Shown: positions 1-9,358, counted from the first letter of the stretch. The stretch is 64,000 nucleotides of DNA from Prosthecobacter sp. SYSU 5D2 (GCF_039655865.1 NZ_JBBYXL010000015.1:1-64000), one strand, 5' to 3'. Numbers and translations are program-made. The notes: a model not told the origin generated them from the sequence alone.

Positions 1-1365
1 TGTCTGGGCTCCAGCAGTTGTCACTGAGGTCCCGCCCAGGATGTTGAACACCGTGCTGCCTGCGGCATCGGTGGTCAGGCTGGCCAGCGCGCGGTTGCCT
101 CCCACATTGTCAGCTCCACCATTGCCAAACTGGGTCGCTCCACCCGTGTTCACCGTCAATGAGCGCACTGCTGCAGCCAGCGCATCCGTGTCCACCGTCG
201 AATTGAAGCTGATGTTCCCCGCTGTGCTGCTCGACAGCACCGTGTCCATCATCAGGGTCACCGCGTCGTTGTATGTCTGGGTCGTGCTGGTGGTCACTGA
301 AGTGCCGCCCAGGATGTTGAACACCGTGCTGCCTCCGGCATCGGTGGTCAGGCTCAGCAGAGCGCGGGTTGCGCCCACGTTATCAGCTCCGCCATTGCCA
401 AACTGGGTCGCTCCTCCGGTGTTCACTGTCAGCGAACGGAATGCCAGGGCTGCTGCATCCGTGTCCACTGTCGAGTTAAAGCTGATGTTCCCAGCCGTGG
501 TGCTCGCCAGCGCCGTGTCCAGCATCAGTGCCACCGAATCATTGTAAGTCTGTGCACCACTCGTTGTGATAGAAGTGCCGCCCAGGATGTTGAATACCGT
601 GCTGCCGGCTGCATCCGTGGTCAGGCTCAGCAGAGCGCGGGTTGCGCCCACGTTGTCTGCTCCGCCATTGCCAAATCCGGTTATTCCGCCGGTGTTCACT
701 GTCAGCGAGCGGAATGCCAGGGCCGCTGCATCCGTGTCCACTGTCGAGTTGAAGCTGATGTTCCCAGACGTGGTGCTGGCCAGCACCGTGTCGAGCATCA
801 GTGTCACAGCGTCATTGTAAGTCTGGGTGGTGCTGGTTGTCACTGAAGTGCCGCCCAGGATGTTAAACACCGTGCTGCCGGCTGCATCCGTGGTCAGGCT
901 TGCCAGAGCGCGGGTTGCACCCACGTTGTCTGCGCCGCCATTGCCAAACTGTGTGGTCCCGCCGGTGTTTACTGTCAGCGCGCGGAATGCCAGGGCCGCT
1001 GCATCGGTATCCACTGTCGAGTTGAAGCTGACGTTTCCAGACGTGGTGCTGGCCAGCACCGTGTCGAGCATCAGTGTCACAGCGTCATTGTAAGTCTGGG
1101 TGGTGCTGGTCGTCACTGAAGTGCCACCCAGGATGTTGAACACCGTGCTGCCGGCTGCATCCGTGGTCAGGCTTGCCAGAGCGCGGGTTGCTCCCACGTT
1201 GTCGGCTCCGCCATTACCGAACTGGGTCGCTCCGCCGGTGTTCACCGTCAGCGAGCGAAGCGCCAAGGCCGCTGCGTTAGTATCCACCGTTGAGTTGAAA
1301 CTGATGTTACCGGCTGTGGTGCTGGTCAGCACTGCATCCAGCATCAATGTCACCGCACCACCATA
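1..1365 (-). repeat. Five in-frame tandem repeats of 273 bp (91 residues) in the exoprotein
   Basis: Units begin at about 1, 274, 547, 820 and 1093, exactly 273 bp apart, with a degenerate start of a sixth near 1366. Conserved pieces in the protein include SGNISFNSTVDTDAA, LTVNTGG and GSTVFNILGGTSVTT. Because 273 is divisible by 3 the copies keep frame. The array probably continues left of the window. Confidence 0.9.
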
Positions 1366-4300
1366 AGTCTGGGTGGAAGCGGATGTGATGGCACTTGTGT
1401 TGATCAGGGTGGTTCCGGTGACCTGTAACGTGCCCAGGCCGGTGACGGTGTCCGCTGCCTCATTGCCAAAAACGGCATTGCCGGTGACCAGGAGGTTGTT
1501 GTTTCCACCAACAACCGTACCTTCGGTGGTGATGGTGCTGCCCGCCAGTTCAGAATTGCCAGCCAGCGTCAGAGTGCCTTTATAAAGCTGCGTGCCAGCG
1601 GTGGTGAAAAGACCGTTCACATTGATGGCTTTTTCGGAAGTGAAGTTATCCACGCCGGTGATGCCGCCTGCCAGGGTGAAGGCGGTGCTGAAGTCGAGGG
1701 TCAGGTCGTTGGTGCCGCCTGTCAGGCCGGAGGCAAGGGTGAGGGTGGTGCCGGTGAGGGTGGAATCGCCCGTCAGAGTAACGGCCGCATTGTAGGTCTG
1801 GGAGCCGGTGGTGGTGAAGGAACCGTTGATGTTGATGGCCTTCTGGGAGATGAAGTTCTGCACGCCAGTGATGCTGCCGGGAAGCGTGAATGCGGTGCTG
1901 AAATCCAACGTCAGATTGTTGCCGCCGCCTGTCAGGCCGGAGGCCAGAGTCAGAGAGGTGCCAGTGAGGGTGGAGTTGCCCGTCAGCGTGGCTGCGGCGT
2001 TGTAGGTTTGGGAGCCGGTAGTTGTAAAAGCGCCATTGATGTTGATGGCCTTCTGGGAGATGAAATTCTGCACTCCAGTGATGTTGCCGGGCAGGGTAAA
2101 GGCGGTGCTGAAATCCAACGTCAGATTGTTGCCGCCGCCTGTCAGGCCGGAGGCCAGAGTCAGAGAGGTGCCAGTCAGGGTGGAGTTGCCCGTCAGGGTG
2201 GCTGCGGCGTTGTAGGTCTGGGAGCCGGTGGTGGTAAAAGCGCCATTGATGTTGATGGCCTTCTGGGAGATGAAATTCTGCACGCCGGTGATGTTGCCGG
2301 GAAGCGTGAAAGCAGTGCTGAAATCCAAAGTCAGGTTGTTGCCGCCGCCCACCAGGCCGGAAGCCAGGGTCAGGGAGGTGCCCGTCAGGGTGGAATTGCC
2401 CGTCAGGGTGGCTGCGGCGTTGTAGGTCTGGGAGCCGGTGGTGGTGAAGGCGCCGTTGATGTTGATGGCTTTTTCGGAAGTGAAGTTATCCACACCAGTG
2501 ATGCCGCCGGCCAGGGTGAAGGCGGTACTGAAATCGAGGGTCAGGTCGTTGGAGCCGCCGGCCAGGCCGGAGGCCAGGGTGAGGGTGGTGCCGGTGAGGA
2601 CCGTATCGCCAGCCAAGGTGACTGCTGAATTGTAGGTTTGGGTGCCGGTCGTGGTCACGGAACCTGCATTGAGGGAGATGCCGCTGCCGCCCGTGGCATT
2701 GAGGGAGGCGAGGTTGAGGGCACCGCCGAGAGTGAGGTTGGTGCCAGCGTTAAGAGTGAGCGCAGACCCTGCCACTTTGGCAACGGTGGACAGGATGATG
2801 GAGGCATCATCGGACTGAAGCGTGTAGGTGGCCGGGACCGTGCCGCCAAACTGGGCCGCTGCGGCGATATTGGCATCGGCAATGGCTGCATCCTGGCGGT
2901 GGGTAAAGGAGACGGGTGCTGCCGCACCGGCGGTATTCCGGAAAGCGGGATTGTTGGTCACTAGATTGGCGACTGCTGCGGTACCGCCGCCTGCGCCGTT
3001 GCCAGCCCGATAGCTCTGAGTATTCGCCTGCACAGTCACGCCAGCTCCAAAGGAGAGGTCGCCTGTGCCATCGGTGCCGGAATGAACAGAGAGGGAGGAA
3101 GCAGTCAGGTTGTTGTTGATGCCGATATTACCGGTGGCGGCCAGGGACATGCTGCCCAGGGTGGTCAAATCAGCGGTGGTGGCCAGAGAACCTCCGCCAT
3201 TGGTGATGCTGATGCCGCCATTGGCCGTCATGGCACCCACTGAGAGAGCTGCAACATTGTCCACCAGAGTGAAACTACCAGCGCCCAGGTTGATGGTTCC
3301 GAGGCCGGCGATGTTGTTGTTGACACTGTTTAGGGTGACCGATCCGTTATCGGTCGTCACATTCAAAGTGAGAGTTTCAATGCGGCCATTGGCACCTGCG
3401 CTTTGGGAGATGGTTGCTGCGGCGTTTAAAACGGTCAGCGTCGTGCTTCCGATGCCTGTCAGGATGCCCTGGGTGGCATTCACCAGCCCGACGGTGAAGC
3501 CGGAGGAATTGGTGAATGAAAGGCTGTCATTGGCAAAGCCAGCAAAAGTGGCGATGGTGTTGACGTCAGCAACCGCAAGGCCAGTGGGGTTGAGGAAGAC
3601 ACTTCCTGAACTGGACTGGCCACGCAAAGAATCAGCGGTGATGCCAGCTCCGGTATTGGCCTGGGTGACGCCCAGTGAACCAATCAAAGCTACCTGCGCC
3701 CCGCCTGCATTGATCTGGTTATTTACCTGAACCGTGCCAGAGGAATTCAGCGTAATATTTGAATTAGTAGCCGTGATGCCGCCTGTGACCGTGACATTGC
3801 CACCGAAGTTATTGATCGCCACATTGCCCGCAGAAATGATCGGGCCTACATTCATTCCACCGGGGCGTGTCTGCCCAAAACCCAACCCGCCGCTGCCCAC
3901 CCCTGCACCGCCCGTCTGAAGGGCCCCGATGTTGTGGGCTACTGTTTGAATGCTGACACCGCCTGTGGCCCCGGTTGCAACCGTGAGGGAGTCGGTGGTA
4001 ATGGCACCTCCCGTGGCGGTAATGCCGCCATTGCCGGACGTCAGGGAAATATTGTTATATGTTACAGGGGCATTAATCGTCACCGCTCCCCCGGCATTGA
4101 CGATAAGCCCACCGGTCAAGGTGTTGGTGATGGCAGCGTCAGCGATGAAGTCTCCGGCCGCATTGAAGGTCAGGGAGTTGGCCGAGTTCAAATCCGGGCT
4201 GGCATCGGTGACGGTGATGTTGCCTGGATCTGCCCCCAGTGCAGAAGTAGTGACAACCAAAACCCCAAGTCCCAACTGAGTTTGAATGTGGGCCCAGCTC

Positions 4301-5595
4301 ACGTTGTTGACTCCATCATGAGCGGCATTGCTGATGGTCATGTTCGTGGGATCCAGCAGGAGCGTGCCAGCCTGCCCGGCTGGGGCGCGCAGGTCCGCCA
4401 AGCCGCGATAAAGCAGGTTGCTTTTCCCGGAGACTTCAGCAAAGCCGCCATTGCCGCCAGCCACGCCGCCGCGTGCAGAGATGTCGCCGTGGTAAACGGT
4501 ATCCTGGTCTGCCCAGACGATGACTTTGCCGCCGTTGCCTTTTTCAGTGGCATCGGCCTTGATGGAGGCTCCGGCTTCAACGGTTGTGGTGTCTGCTGTG
4601 GGGACGGTGCCCTGACCCTGGTAATCCCCGCCAACGAGGACGGTGCCGCCGCCGAGAGCGCCGCTGGCGTCCAGCTTGGAGCCGGAGGCGATTTTGACGT
4701 CTTTGCCAGTGACCTGGATGTCCCCGCCCTTGGTGCCTTTGCTGGCGGTGAGGCTACCGCTGTTGGTCACCTTGCCGCCGCCGGCGCTGAGGAAGATCTT
4801 GCCGCCTTTCATGACAGCGCCTGTGGCCTTGACGGTGCCGGAGTTGTTCACGGCGAGGGCGTAGATATTGCCACCATTGGCCTTCAGCTCGGCCTGGACG
4901 GCTTCGATGTTGCCGGAGTTATCCACGCCAGTGCCGCCGACATTGCCTGCGCTGGCGGGCTTGACCTGGATGCGCTCTTCACCGGTGCGGACGAGGGTGA
5001 TCTCCTGCCCGGCAGCCAGGCCGACGTCACCATTGGGAGCGATGATCTCGCCCTTATTGTCCACATGCCGTGCAAACAGCATGACGTCACCTTCGGAGGC
5101 ATTCACCTTACCGAGGTTCTGGACGGCAGCTCCGGAATTACCGGAGAAGTTGACGCTTTCGGAAAGGCCGTTGGCGTAGTTCAGGAACTCACCGTTGGAG
5201 ACATCCAGCGTGGAGGCGAGGAAGCTGCCGGTCTGAATGATGCCGGTGTTGCCGATCAGGGTGCCATTGGGGTTGATGAGCCAGATGGTGCCATTGGCTT
5301 TCAGGGTGCCCTCGATCATTGAGGGAGTGATGCCGGTGACCCGGTTCAGGGCGGCCCCGCCGGCCGGCTGATTGAAAATGGTGCTTTCCCCCAGGGCGAT
5401 GGAGAAGGACGACCAGTTGATGATGGCCGCCTTGCTGGCCTGGTTAATGATCATCTGGTTCCCGTTAATAATAGGGGGCGCGACCACACCTGCCTGCAAA
5501 TTGAAACCCGTCGGATTGGCAAACGCGTAGGGACCCGGGATAAGGCTGATGGCAGCCGTGAAGAGCATGAGGGTGTCGCGGAAAAGACGATTCAT
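1..5595 (-). CDS. Giant filamentous-haemagglutinin-type exoprotein (two-partner secretion), 3' end beyond window
   Basis: Open from an ATG at 5595 to the left edge: 1,865 codons with no stop, C-terminus missing. Residues 1-26 form a signal peptide (MNRLFRDTLMLFTAAISL, ending near AFA). It is followed by a haemagglutinin/TPS N-terminal domain with the diagnostic NPTGF and NPNGT motifs (LINPNGTLIGNTG), then a long Gly/Asn/Thr/Ser-rich beta-helix-like stalk. Toward the window edge the stalk becomes two arrays of in-frame tandem repeats (70-residue and 91-residue units, listed separately). TPS exoproteins are exported by Sec and cross the outer membrane through a TpsB/Omp85-type partner; no partner is in this window. 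Probable role is adhesion or biofilm matrix, which is inference. It is preceded on the same strand by a NusG paralogue and a 550-base leader. An autotransporter rather than TPS route is possible because the C-terminus is unseen. Confidence 0.85.
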   Translation of the reverse strand, partial: MNRLFRDTLMLFTAAISLIPGPYAFANPTGFNLQAGVVAPPIINGNQMIINQASKAAIINWSSFSIALGESTIFNQPAGGAALNRVTGITPSMIEGTLKANGTIWLINPNGTLIGNTGIIQTGSFLASTLDVSNGEFLNYANGLSESVNFSGNSGAAVQNLGKVNASEGDVMLFARHVDNKGEIIAPNGDVGLAAGQEITLVRTGEERIQVKPASAGNVGGTGVDNSGNIEAVQAELKANGGNIYALAVNNSGTVKATGAVMKGGKIFLSAGGGKVTNSGSLTASKGTKGGDIQVTGKDVKIASGSKLDASGALGGGTVLVGGDYQGQGTVPTADTTTVEAGASIKADATEKGNGGKVIVWADQDTVYHGDISARGGVAGGNGGFAEVSGKSNLLYRGLADLRAPAGQAGTLLLDPTNMTISNAAHDGVNNVSWAHIQTQLGLGVLVVTTSALGADPGNITVTDASPDLNSANSLTFNAAGDFIADAAITNTLTGGLIVNAGGAVTINAPVTYNNISLTSGNGGITATGGAITTDSLTVATGATGGVSIQTVAHNIGALQTGGAGVGSGGLGFGQTRPGGMNVGPIISAGNVAINNFGGNVTVTGGITATNSNITLNSSGTVQVNNQINAGGAQVALIGSLGVTQANTGAGITADSLRGQSSSGSVFLNPTGLAVADVNTIATFAGFANDSLSFTNSSGFTVGLVNATQGILTGIGSTTLTVLNAAATISQSAGANGRIETLTLNVTTDNGSVTLNSVNNNIAGLGTINLGAGSFTLVDNVAALSVGAMTANGGISITNGGGSLATTADLTTLGSMSLAATGNIGINNNLTASSLSVHSGTDGTGDLSFGAGVTVQANTQSYRAGNGAGGGTAAVANLVTNNPAFRNTAGAAAPVSFTHRQDAAIADANIAAAAQFGGTVPATYTLQSDDASIILSTVAKVAGSALTLNAGTNLTLGGALNLASLNATGGSGISLNAGSVTTTGTQTYNSAVTLAGDTVLTGTTLTLASGLAGGSNDLTLDFSTAFTLAGGITGVDNFTSEKAININGAFTTTGSQTYNAAATLTGNSTLTGTSLTLASGLVGGGNNLTLDFSTAFTLPGNITGVQNFISQKAININGAFTTTGSQTYNAAATLTGNSTLTGTSLTLASGLTGGGNNLTLDFSTAFTLPGNITGVQNFISQKAININGAFTTTGSQTYNAAATLTGNSTLTGTSLTLASGLTGGGNNLTLDFSTAFTLPGSITGVQNFISQKAININGSFTTTGSQTYNAAVTLTGDSTLTGTTLTLASGLTGGTNDLTLDFSTAFTLAGGITGVDNFTSEKAINVNGLFTTAGTQLYKGTLTLAGNSELAGSTITTEGTVVGGNNNLLVTGNAVFGNEAADTVTGLGTLQVTGTTLINTSAITSASTQTYGGAVTLMLDAVLTSTTAGNISFNSTVDTNAAALALRSLTVNTGGATQFGNGGADNVGATRALASLTTDAAGSTVFNILGGTSVTTSTTQTYNDAVTLMLDTVLASTTSGNVSFNSTVDTDAAALAFRALTVNTGGTTQFGNGGADNVGATRALASLTTDAAGSTVFNILGGTSVTTSTTQTYNDAVTLMLDTVLASTTSGNISFNSTVDTDAAALAFRSLTVNTGGITGFGNGGADNVGATRALLSLTTDAAGSTVFNILGGTSITTSGAQTYNDSVALMLDTALASTTAGNISFNSTVDTDAAALAFRSLTVNTGGATQFGNGGADNVGATRALLSLTTDAGGSTVFNILGGTSVTTSTTQTYNDAVTLMMDTVLSSSTAGNISFNSTVDTDALAAAVRSLTVNTGGATQFGNGGADNVGGNRALASLTTDAAGSTVFNILGGTSVTTAGAQT
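1586..2635 (-). repeat. Five in-frame tandem repeats of 210 bp (70 residues) in the exoprotein
   Basis: Units begin at 1586, 1796, 2006, 2216 and 2426 with exact 210-bp spacing. Each encodes a block with AININGAFTTTGSQTYNA, LTGTSLTLASGL and NNLTLDFSTAFTL. The three middle copies (1796-2425) are nearly identical at DNA level; the outer two differ more, as expected when an array expands from the middle by unequal crossing-over. Confidence 0.9.
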
Positions 5596-5857
5596 AGCAG
5601 CTTTCTGGAGTTAAATTAATCCTTTAACCTTAGCGGGCTGAGCGTGGCGAGCCGTGCATGGTTTGTCTAGGCCAAAATGTTCAAAAAAAGTCAGCTGTTT
5701 TTTAATGCTTTCATCCTCAACGAAAAACTATATGTCAGAAAGTTGATTCAGTGGATGAAATGGTGTTTTTCTATAATTATGATATCTGCCGGGTTCTTTT
5801 TCTGAAGAACGTAGTCCTGCAAGAAGTCATGTCTTTTCATTTTCCACGAAAATATCA

Positions 5858-5868
5858 GGGCTACCGAC
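5858..5868 (-). promoter_or_regulatory. Possible ops-like element in the exoprotein leader
   Basis: On the minus strand this reads GTCGGTAGCCC, matching the enterobacterial ops element (GGCGGTAGCGT, the RfaH loading site) at 8 of 11 positions including the core CGGTAGC. It lies about 265 bases upstream of the exoprotein start, on the transcript expected to be read through from the NusG paralogue. A 7-base core has roughly a 3% chance of occurring on one strand of a 550-base leader, so this is only suggestive. Confidence 0.25.
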
Positions 5869-5998
5869 GTATTTATTTAACTCATATTTATCGTTTATTC
5901 ATAAGAAGAAAATTCCCAAGCGCAGTGCGGAGAGAGGGGGGGGAAGACACACGCGCGGCTGGATTTAGTGCGGTATCCGAGCAGAAGGAGCTCATGGA

Positions 5999-6021
5999 GG
6001 TGCATGGCCTTTCCATGCACC
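5999..6021. terminator. Perfect 9-bp hairpin downstream of the NusG paralogue
   Basis: GGTGCATGG, loop CCTTT, CCATGCACC. It lies about 130 bases after the NusG-paralogue stop codon, in the leader of the exoprotein. There is no U-tract on either strand, so it is not a textbook intrinsic terminator. It could be a pause or antitermination hairpin. Confidence 0.35.
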
Positions 6022-6148
6022 GCATCAACCGGAATCGGCGATGGATCTCACCACCGGCGGCAAATCCGGTCTCATTCAGCCAGATGACAGCAGGTCCAGC
6101 CTTCATCCATGTGCGGATTCCGGGCTTTAATGGAGAAGACAGAGGAAT

Positions 6149-6724
6149 TCAGGCTTTTTTGCGCCGGATCCCGGCATCTTCTTTTGAAGAACCTGCTAGC
6201 ACATCGCGGGGTGTGTGCTCAGCGAGGAGATTGGACGTGCTGACTTCGACCAGGCTTTCCCTTCCCAGAAAATCCATCAGGATTTTCACACGCTCCTGGC
6301 CGTCCTGGATGCTGTTGACGATGCCTTTGAGCCCGCGCATAGGCCCGTCGGTCAGTTCCACCGTATCGCCTACGTTCACGCCCACGTGGACAACTTTGAC
6401 ATCCTGGCCTTCCATCTCCTCGCGCAGCAGGCGGATGATGTCATCGGAAACGGAGACCATTTGCTCCCCGAAATCCACAATGCGGATAACGTTTTGAGAG
6501 TGGCGGACCGCACGGACCGAAAGGGCGGGGACAAAGCGCGCAAACATGTATCCCGGGAAGAGCGCCTCCATGAACCAGACCTTGCCGCGCCGGGTGTTCT
6601 TTTGGAAACGGATGCGCGGGCAGTAGGTCTCCACCTCCGGCAGGGTCTGCATCACGGCGGCGGCCAGGTGCTCACACTTGGGCCTGGTGTGGATGACATA
6701 CCAGGCGGGTTGATCGGAGAACAT
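6149..6724 (-). CDS. NusG-family transcription elongation/antitermination paralogue (RfaH/UpxY/LoaP-like)
   Basis: 191 residues from the ATG at 6724; a GTG at 6736 would add four residues. NusG N-terminal domain begins at the AWYVIHTRPKCEH segment and includes the FPGYMFARF motif near residues 55-65. A KOW domain follows around residue 119 (GDTVELTDGPMRGLKGIV), and the protein ends in a short basic tail. It lacks the close sequence feel of housekeeping NusG and is not beside secE or rplK, the usual nusG context. It lies between rnr (45 bases upstream) and a very long exoprotein gene. Specialised NusG paralogues typically load on RNA polymerase at a leader signal and suppress termination in long operons. 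That it acts on the downstream exoprotein is inference from position. Confidence 0.8.
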   Translation of the reverse strand: MFSDQPAWYVIHTRPKCEHLAAAVMQTLPEVETYCPRIRFQKNTRRGKVWFMEALFPGYMFARFVPALSVRAVRHSQNVIRIVDFGEQMVSVSDDIIRLLREEMEGQDVKVVHVGVNVGDTVELTDGPMRGLKGIVNSIQDGQERVKILMDFLGRESLVEVSTSNLLAEHTPRDVLAGSSKEDAGIRRKKA

Positions 6725-6781
6725 GTTCACGTTCACGCAAGGTGCAGGGTGCGGGCCAGAATGAAAGCGCCTGCCTGATGG

Positions 6782-9358
6782 TCATGACTTTTTCTTTTTG
6801 GCTGCGGGTGCAGGGGCGGCGGCCTTCTTTTTGCCAAAGCCGAGGCGGTGGTACCATTTTTTGGCGGCCTCGGGAGGGGCCTCGACAGGTTCCTCCTTGC
6901 GGCTGGCACCCCGGGCACGGCGCGGGCGCTCTTCCCGAGGTTCGTCATTCTTGGAGGGACGGGGTTTTCCCTGGCGGGAGCGTGGATTTTCCTGGCCACG
7001 GTCCTGGTCGGCGACTTTGGCGGCTTTTTTTGGGGTGGATCTGCCACGGCGGGGTTCTTCCTGGCGATGCTCGGGCATGGGTTCAGGCTGGCGATCTGTA
7101 TCCCGGCGGCTGCGGCCACGGTCTGATGAGCTTCTAGAGGAGGTGCGGCCACGGCCGGGCTCGGCCGGGCGGGAGCGGTCGCCGCTACGGGGGCGGTCGG
7201 AGCGGCTTTCCTCACTGCGTGAGCGCTCGGGACGGGCGGTGGCGGTGCCATCGGTGACGAGCTGGAAGTCCACCATCTTTTTAAAGCGGTCCAGCTTGTA
7301 GATCTGCACGGTGACTTTGTCGCCAAGCTTGATGACGCGGCGGCTGTGGCGGCCGATGAGGTGGTTGCGGGTGGGTTCGAGGATGAAAAAATCATCCTTG
7401 ATGGAGGACAGCGGCACGACGCCGCTCATGCCCAGGTCGGGCACGTCCACAAAGAAGCCGAAGTTACGCGTATCGGTGACGAGTGCGGGGTAGGGCGTCG
7501 GTTCACCGGAGGTGAGCTGCGCTTCCAGGTAGGCATACAGCTTCACTTCCTTGCTGTCGCGCTCGGCATCGGCGGAGTTCTTTTCAGTCTCCGTGATGTG
7601 CTCGGCGATCTGTTTCATCACCGGGATGGGGGCCTCCACTTTGTCAAACAACACGCGATGCACGACGAGGTCGGCGTAACGGCGGATGGGGGAGGTGAAG
7701 TGGGTGTATTTGGTTTTGGCCAGGCCGTAATGGCCCAGCGGCTCCACGGCATAACGGGCGCGCATGAGCGAGCGGAGGAAGCCGATTTTCAGCGCCTGGC
7801 CGATGGGCAGGGTGCCGAGCTTGGCGAGGAGCTTTTGGACTTCTGGGCGGTGGGTGAGGTCGCCACACTGGATGCGGTGGCTGAGGACGTCCTCGCGGTA
7901 GTCCTGGAGCTTTTTGTCCTTCGGCGCTTCGTGGATGCGGTAAACCGCCGGGCGGTTGCGCTTCATGAGGTCGGCAGCCACGGCTTCGTTGGCCAGCAGC
8001 ATGTATTCTTCGATGAGCTGGTGTGATTCGTCGTTCTCGATGCGCTCTATGCGAAGGACTTTCCCCTGGGCATCTAGGCGGATTTTGTTTTCCGGGAAGT
8101 CGAGGTCGAGCGAGCCGTTGTCGAACCGGGCCTTGCGGATGCGCTGGGCCATGTCGTGGGCATCGTGCAGCATGGATTCGATGTCGCCCACGGGCCGGCG
8201 CTGGATGACGGCATACGCTTCTTTATAGGTGAAGCGCTTTTTGGAGCGGATCACGGCGGAGTAAAACTTCGTGGAGATGACCTCGCCGGTTTTCGACAGG
8301 AGAAACTCAGCACATTTGGTTAGACGGTCCACGTCCGGCTTCAGGGAGCACAGCTCATTGCTGAGCGCCTCAGGCAGCATGGGGATGACGCGGTCCACCA
8401 GGTAGGTGGAGTTGCCACGCTTTTTTGCCTCGACATCCAGGGGGCTGCCAGGGCGGACATAATGGGAAACATCCGCGATGTGAACCCACACCTTCCATTT
8501 GTCCCCTGGGACGGACTGAATGCAGATGGCATCATCAAAGTCGCGTGCATCATCCGGGTCAATGGTGATGACGTTGTGGCTGCGGCAGTCCACACGCCCT
8601 TCGCATTCCTCTTCCGCGGGCTGGTTGTCCGGCCGGGATTTGGCGATGGTGTTGGCCTCAGCCAGCACTTCTTTGGGAAAGTGCAGCGGCAGGGCGTAGT
8701 GACGCAGCACGGAGAGCATGTCCACGCCTTCGGCATCGGGTGCGCCGAGGACTTCCACCACTTCGCCTTCGGGCGGAGTATGGCGGTTTTCCCAGGCGGT
8801 GATTTCCACCACCACTTTGTCGCCGGGATTCGCCGGGCGGCCGACATCCTTCGGCTCCGGCACATAAATGTTGTGCGGGATGCGCGGATCATCCGGGATG
8901 ACGTAGAGGAGTTTTTTGCTCGTCTGCAGCGTGCCGACGAACTGCTTGCGCTTGCGCTCCAAAACGCGCACGACGGAGCCCGCATTGGTCTCCGGCACGC
9001 CTTTGCGCAGGCCGGTGGGTTTGACCTCCCGGCGCACCAAGACACGGTCGCCATGCAGGGCGGTGGAGGTGGCGCTTTCGGCGATGCTGAGCTCGCCGAT
9101 GCCGGACTCGTCCGGCTGTACGAAACCGCGGCCGCCGCGGGTGATCTGGATGACGCCGGGGATGAGATCGGCCTCGCGGGACTGGATGTAGCGGTTGCCC
9201 TTGGTGCGTACGATGACGCCTTTTTGTACCAGATCTGCCAGGACCTCTTGCAGCTCCTGCTGCTGGCCGCGTTTGAGCCGCAGGTGGCTGATGAGCTCAG
9301 GAACATTCGAAGGCGTGTAGTCCGCCTGCCCGAGCAGTTTGAGAATTTTCGATTCCAT
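6782..9358 (-). CDS. rnr: Ribonuclease R (3'-5' exoribonuclease, RNB family)
   Basis: 858 residues from an ATG at 9358. An N-terminal winged-helix/cold-shock region is followed by the RNB catalytic domain with the metal-binding motif DPDDARDFDDA at residues 267-277. An S1 RNA-binding domain (NFGFFVDVPDLGMSGVVPL) lies near residues 620-700. The last ~155 residues are a low-complexity basic tail rich in Arg, Ser, Pro and Glu ending in a lysine run. RNase R degrades structured RNA 3' to 5' and takes part in rRNA quality control and tmRNA-linked decay. It is likely the first gene of a minus-strand unit with the NusG paralogue. No Shine-Dalgarno sequence is visible before the start. Confidence 0.95.
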   Translation of the reverse strand: MESKILKLLGQADYTPSNVPELISHLRLKRGQQQELQEVLADLVQKGVIVRTKGNRYIQSREADLIPGVIQITRGGRGFVQPDESGIGELSIAESATSTALHGDRVLVRREVKPTGLRKGVPETNAGSVVRVLERKRKQFVGTLQTSKKLLYVIPDDPRIPHNIYVPEPKDVGRPANPGDKVVVEITAWENRHTPPEGEVVEVLGAPDAEGVDMLSVLRHYALPLHFPKEVLAEANTIAKSRPDNQPAEEECEGRVDCRSHNVITIDPDDARDFDDAICIQSVPGDKWKVWVHIADVSHYVRPGSPLDVEAKKRGNSTYLVDRVIPMLPEALSNELCSLKPDVDRLTKCAEFLLSKTGEVISTKFYSAVIRSKKRFTYKEAYAVIQRRPVGDIESMLHDAHDMAQRIRKARFDNGSLDLDFPENKIRLDAQGKVLRIERIENDESHQLIEEYMLLANEAVAADLMKRNRPAVYRIHEAPKDKKLQDYREDVLSHRIQCGDLTHRPEVQKLLAKLGTLPIGQALKIGFLRSLMRARYAVEPLGHYGLAKTKYTHFTSPIRRYADLVVHRVLFDKVEAPIPVMKQIAEHITETEKNSADAERDSKEVKLYAYLEAQLTSGEPTPYPALVTDTRNFGFFVDVPDLGMSGVVPLSSIKDDFFILEPTRNHLIGRHSRRVIKLGDKVTVQIYKLDRFKKMVDFQLVTDGTATARPERSRSEESRSDRPRSGDRSRPAEPGRGRTSSRSSSDRGRSRRDTDRQPEPMPEHRQEEPRRGRSTPKKAAKVADQDRGQENPRSRQGKPRPSKNDEPREERPRRARGASRKEEPVEAPPEAAKKWYHRLGFGKKKAAAPAPAAKKKKS

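Larger units (their letters stand above)
5596..6148 (-). other. Long AT-rich leader between the NusG paralogue and the exoprotein
   Basis: 553 bases without a convincing gene. The part nearest the exoprotein (about 5610-5930) is clearly AT-richer than the flanking genes. It holds a perfect hairpin at 5999-6021 and an ops-like sequence at 5858-5868 on the minus strand. The exoprotein start codon has no clear Shine-Dalgarno sequence. A short minus-strand reading frame at 5888-6106 has no recognisable features and was not accepted. Confidence 0.5.

Noticed and set aside
1-2635. CRISPR array or satellite DNA
   Set aside because: The repeats are long (210 and 273 bp), in frame and coding, without spacers.
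3934-5322. Long plus-strand reading frame opposite the exoprotein
   Set aside because: It is the reverse of a repetitive, biased coding sequence and gives a low-complexity protein without family resemblance.
5888-6106. 72-residue minus-strand frame in the exoprotein leader
   Set aside because: Contains a perfect hairpin and has no homologue-like features; the leader is better seen as untranslated.
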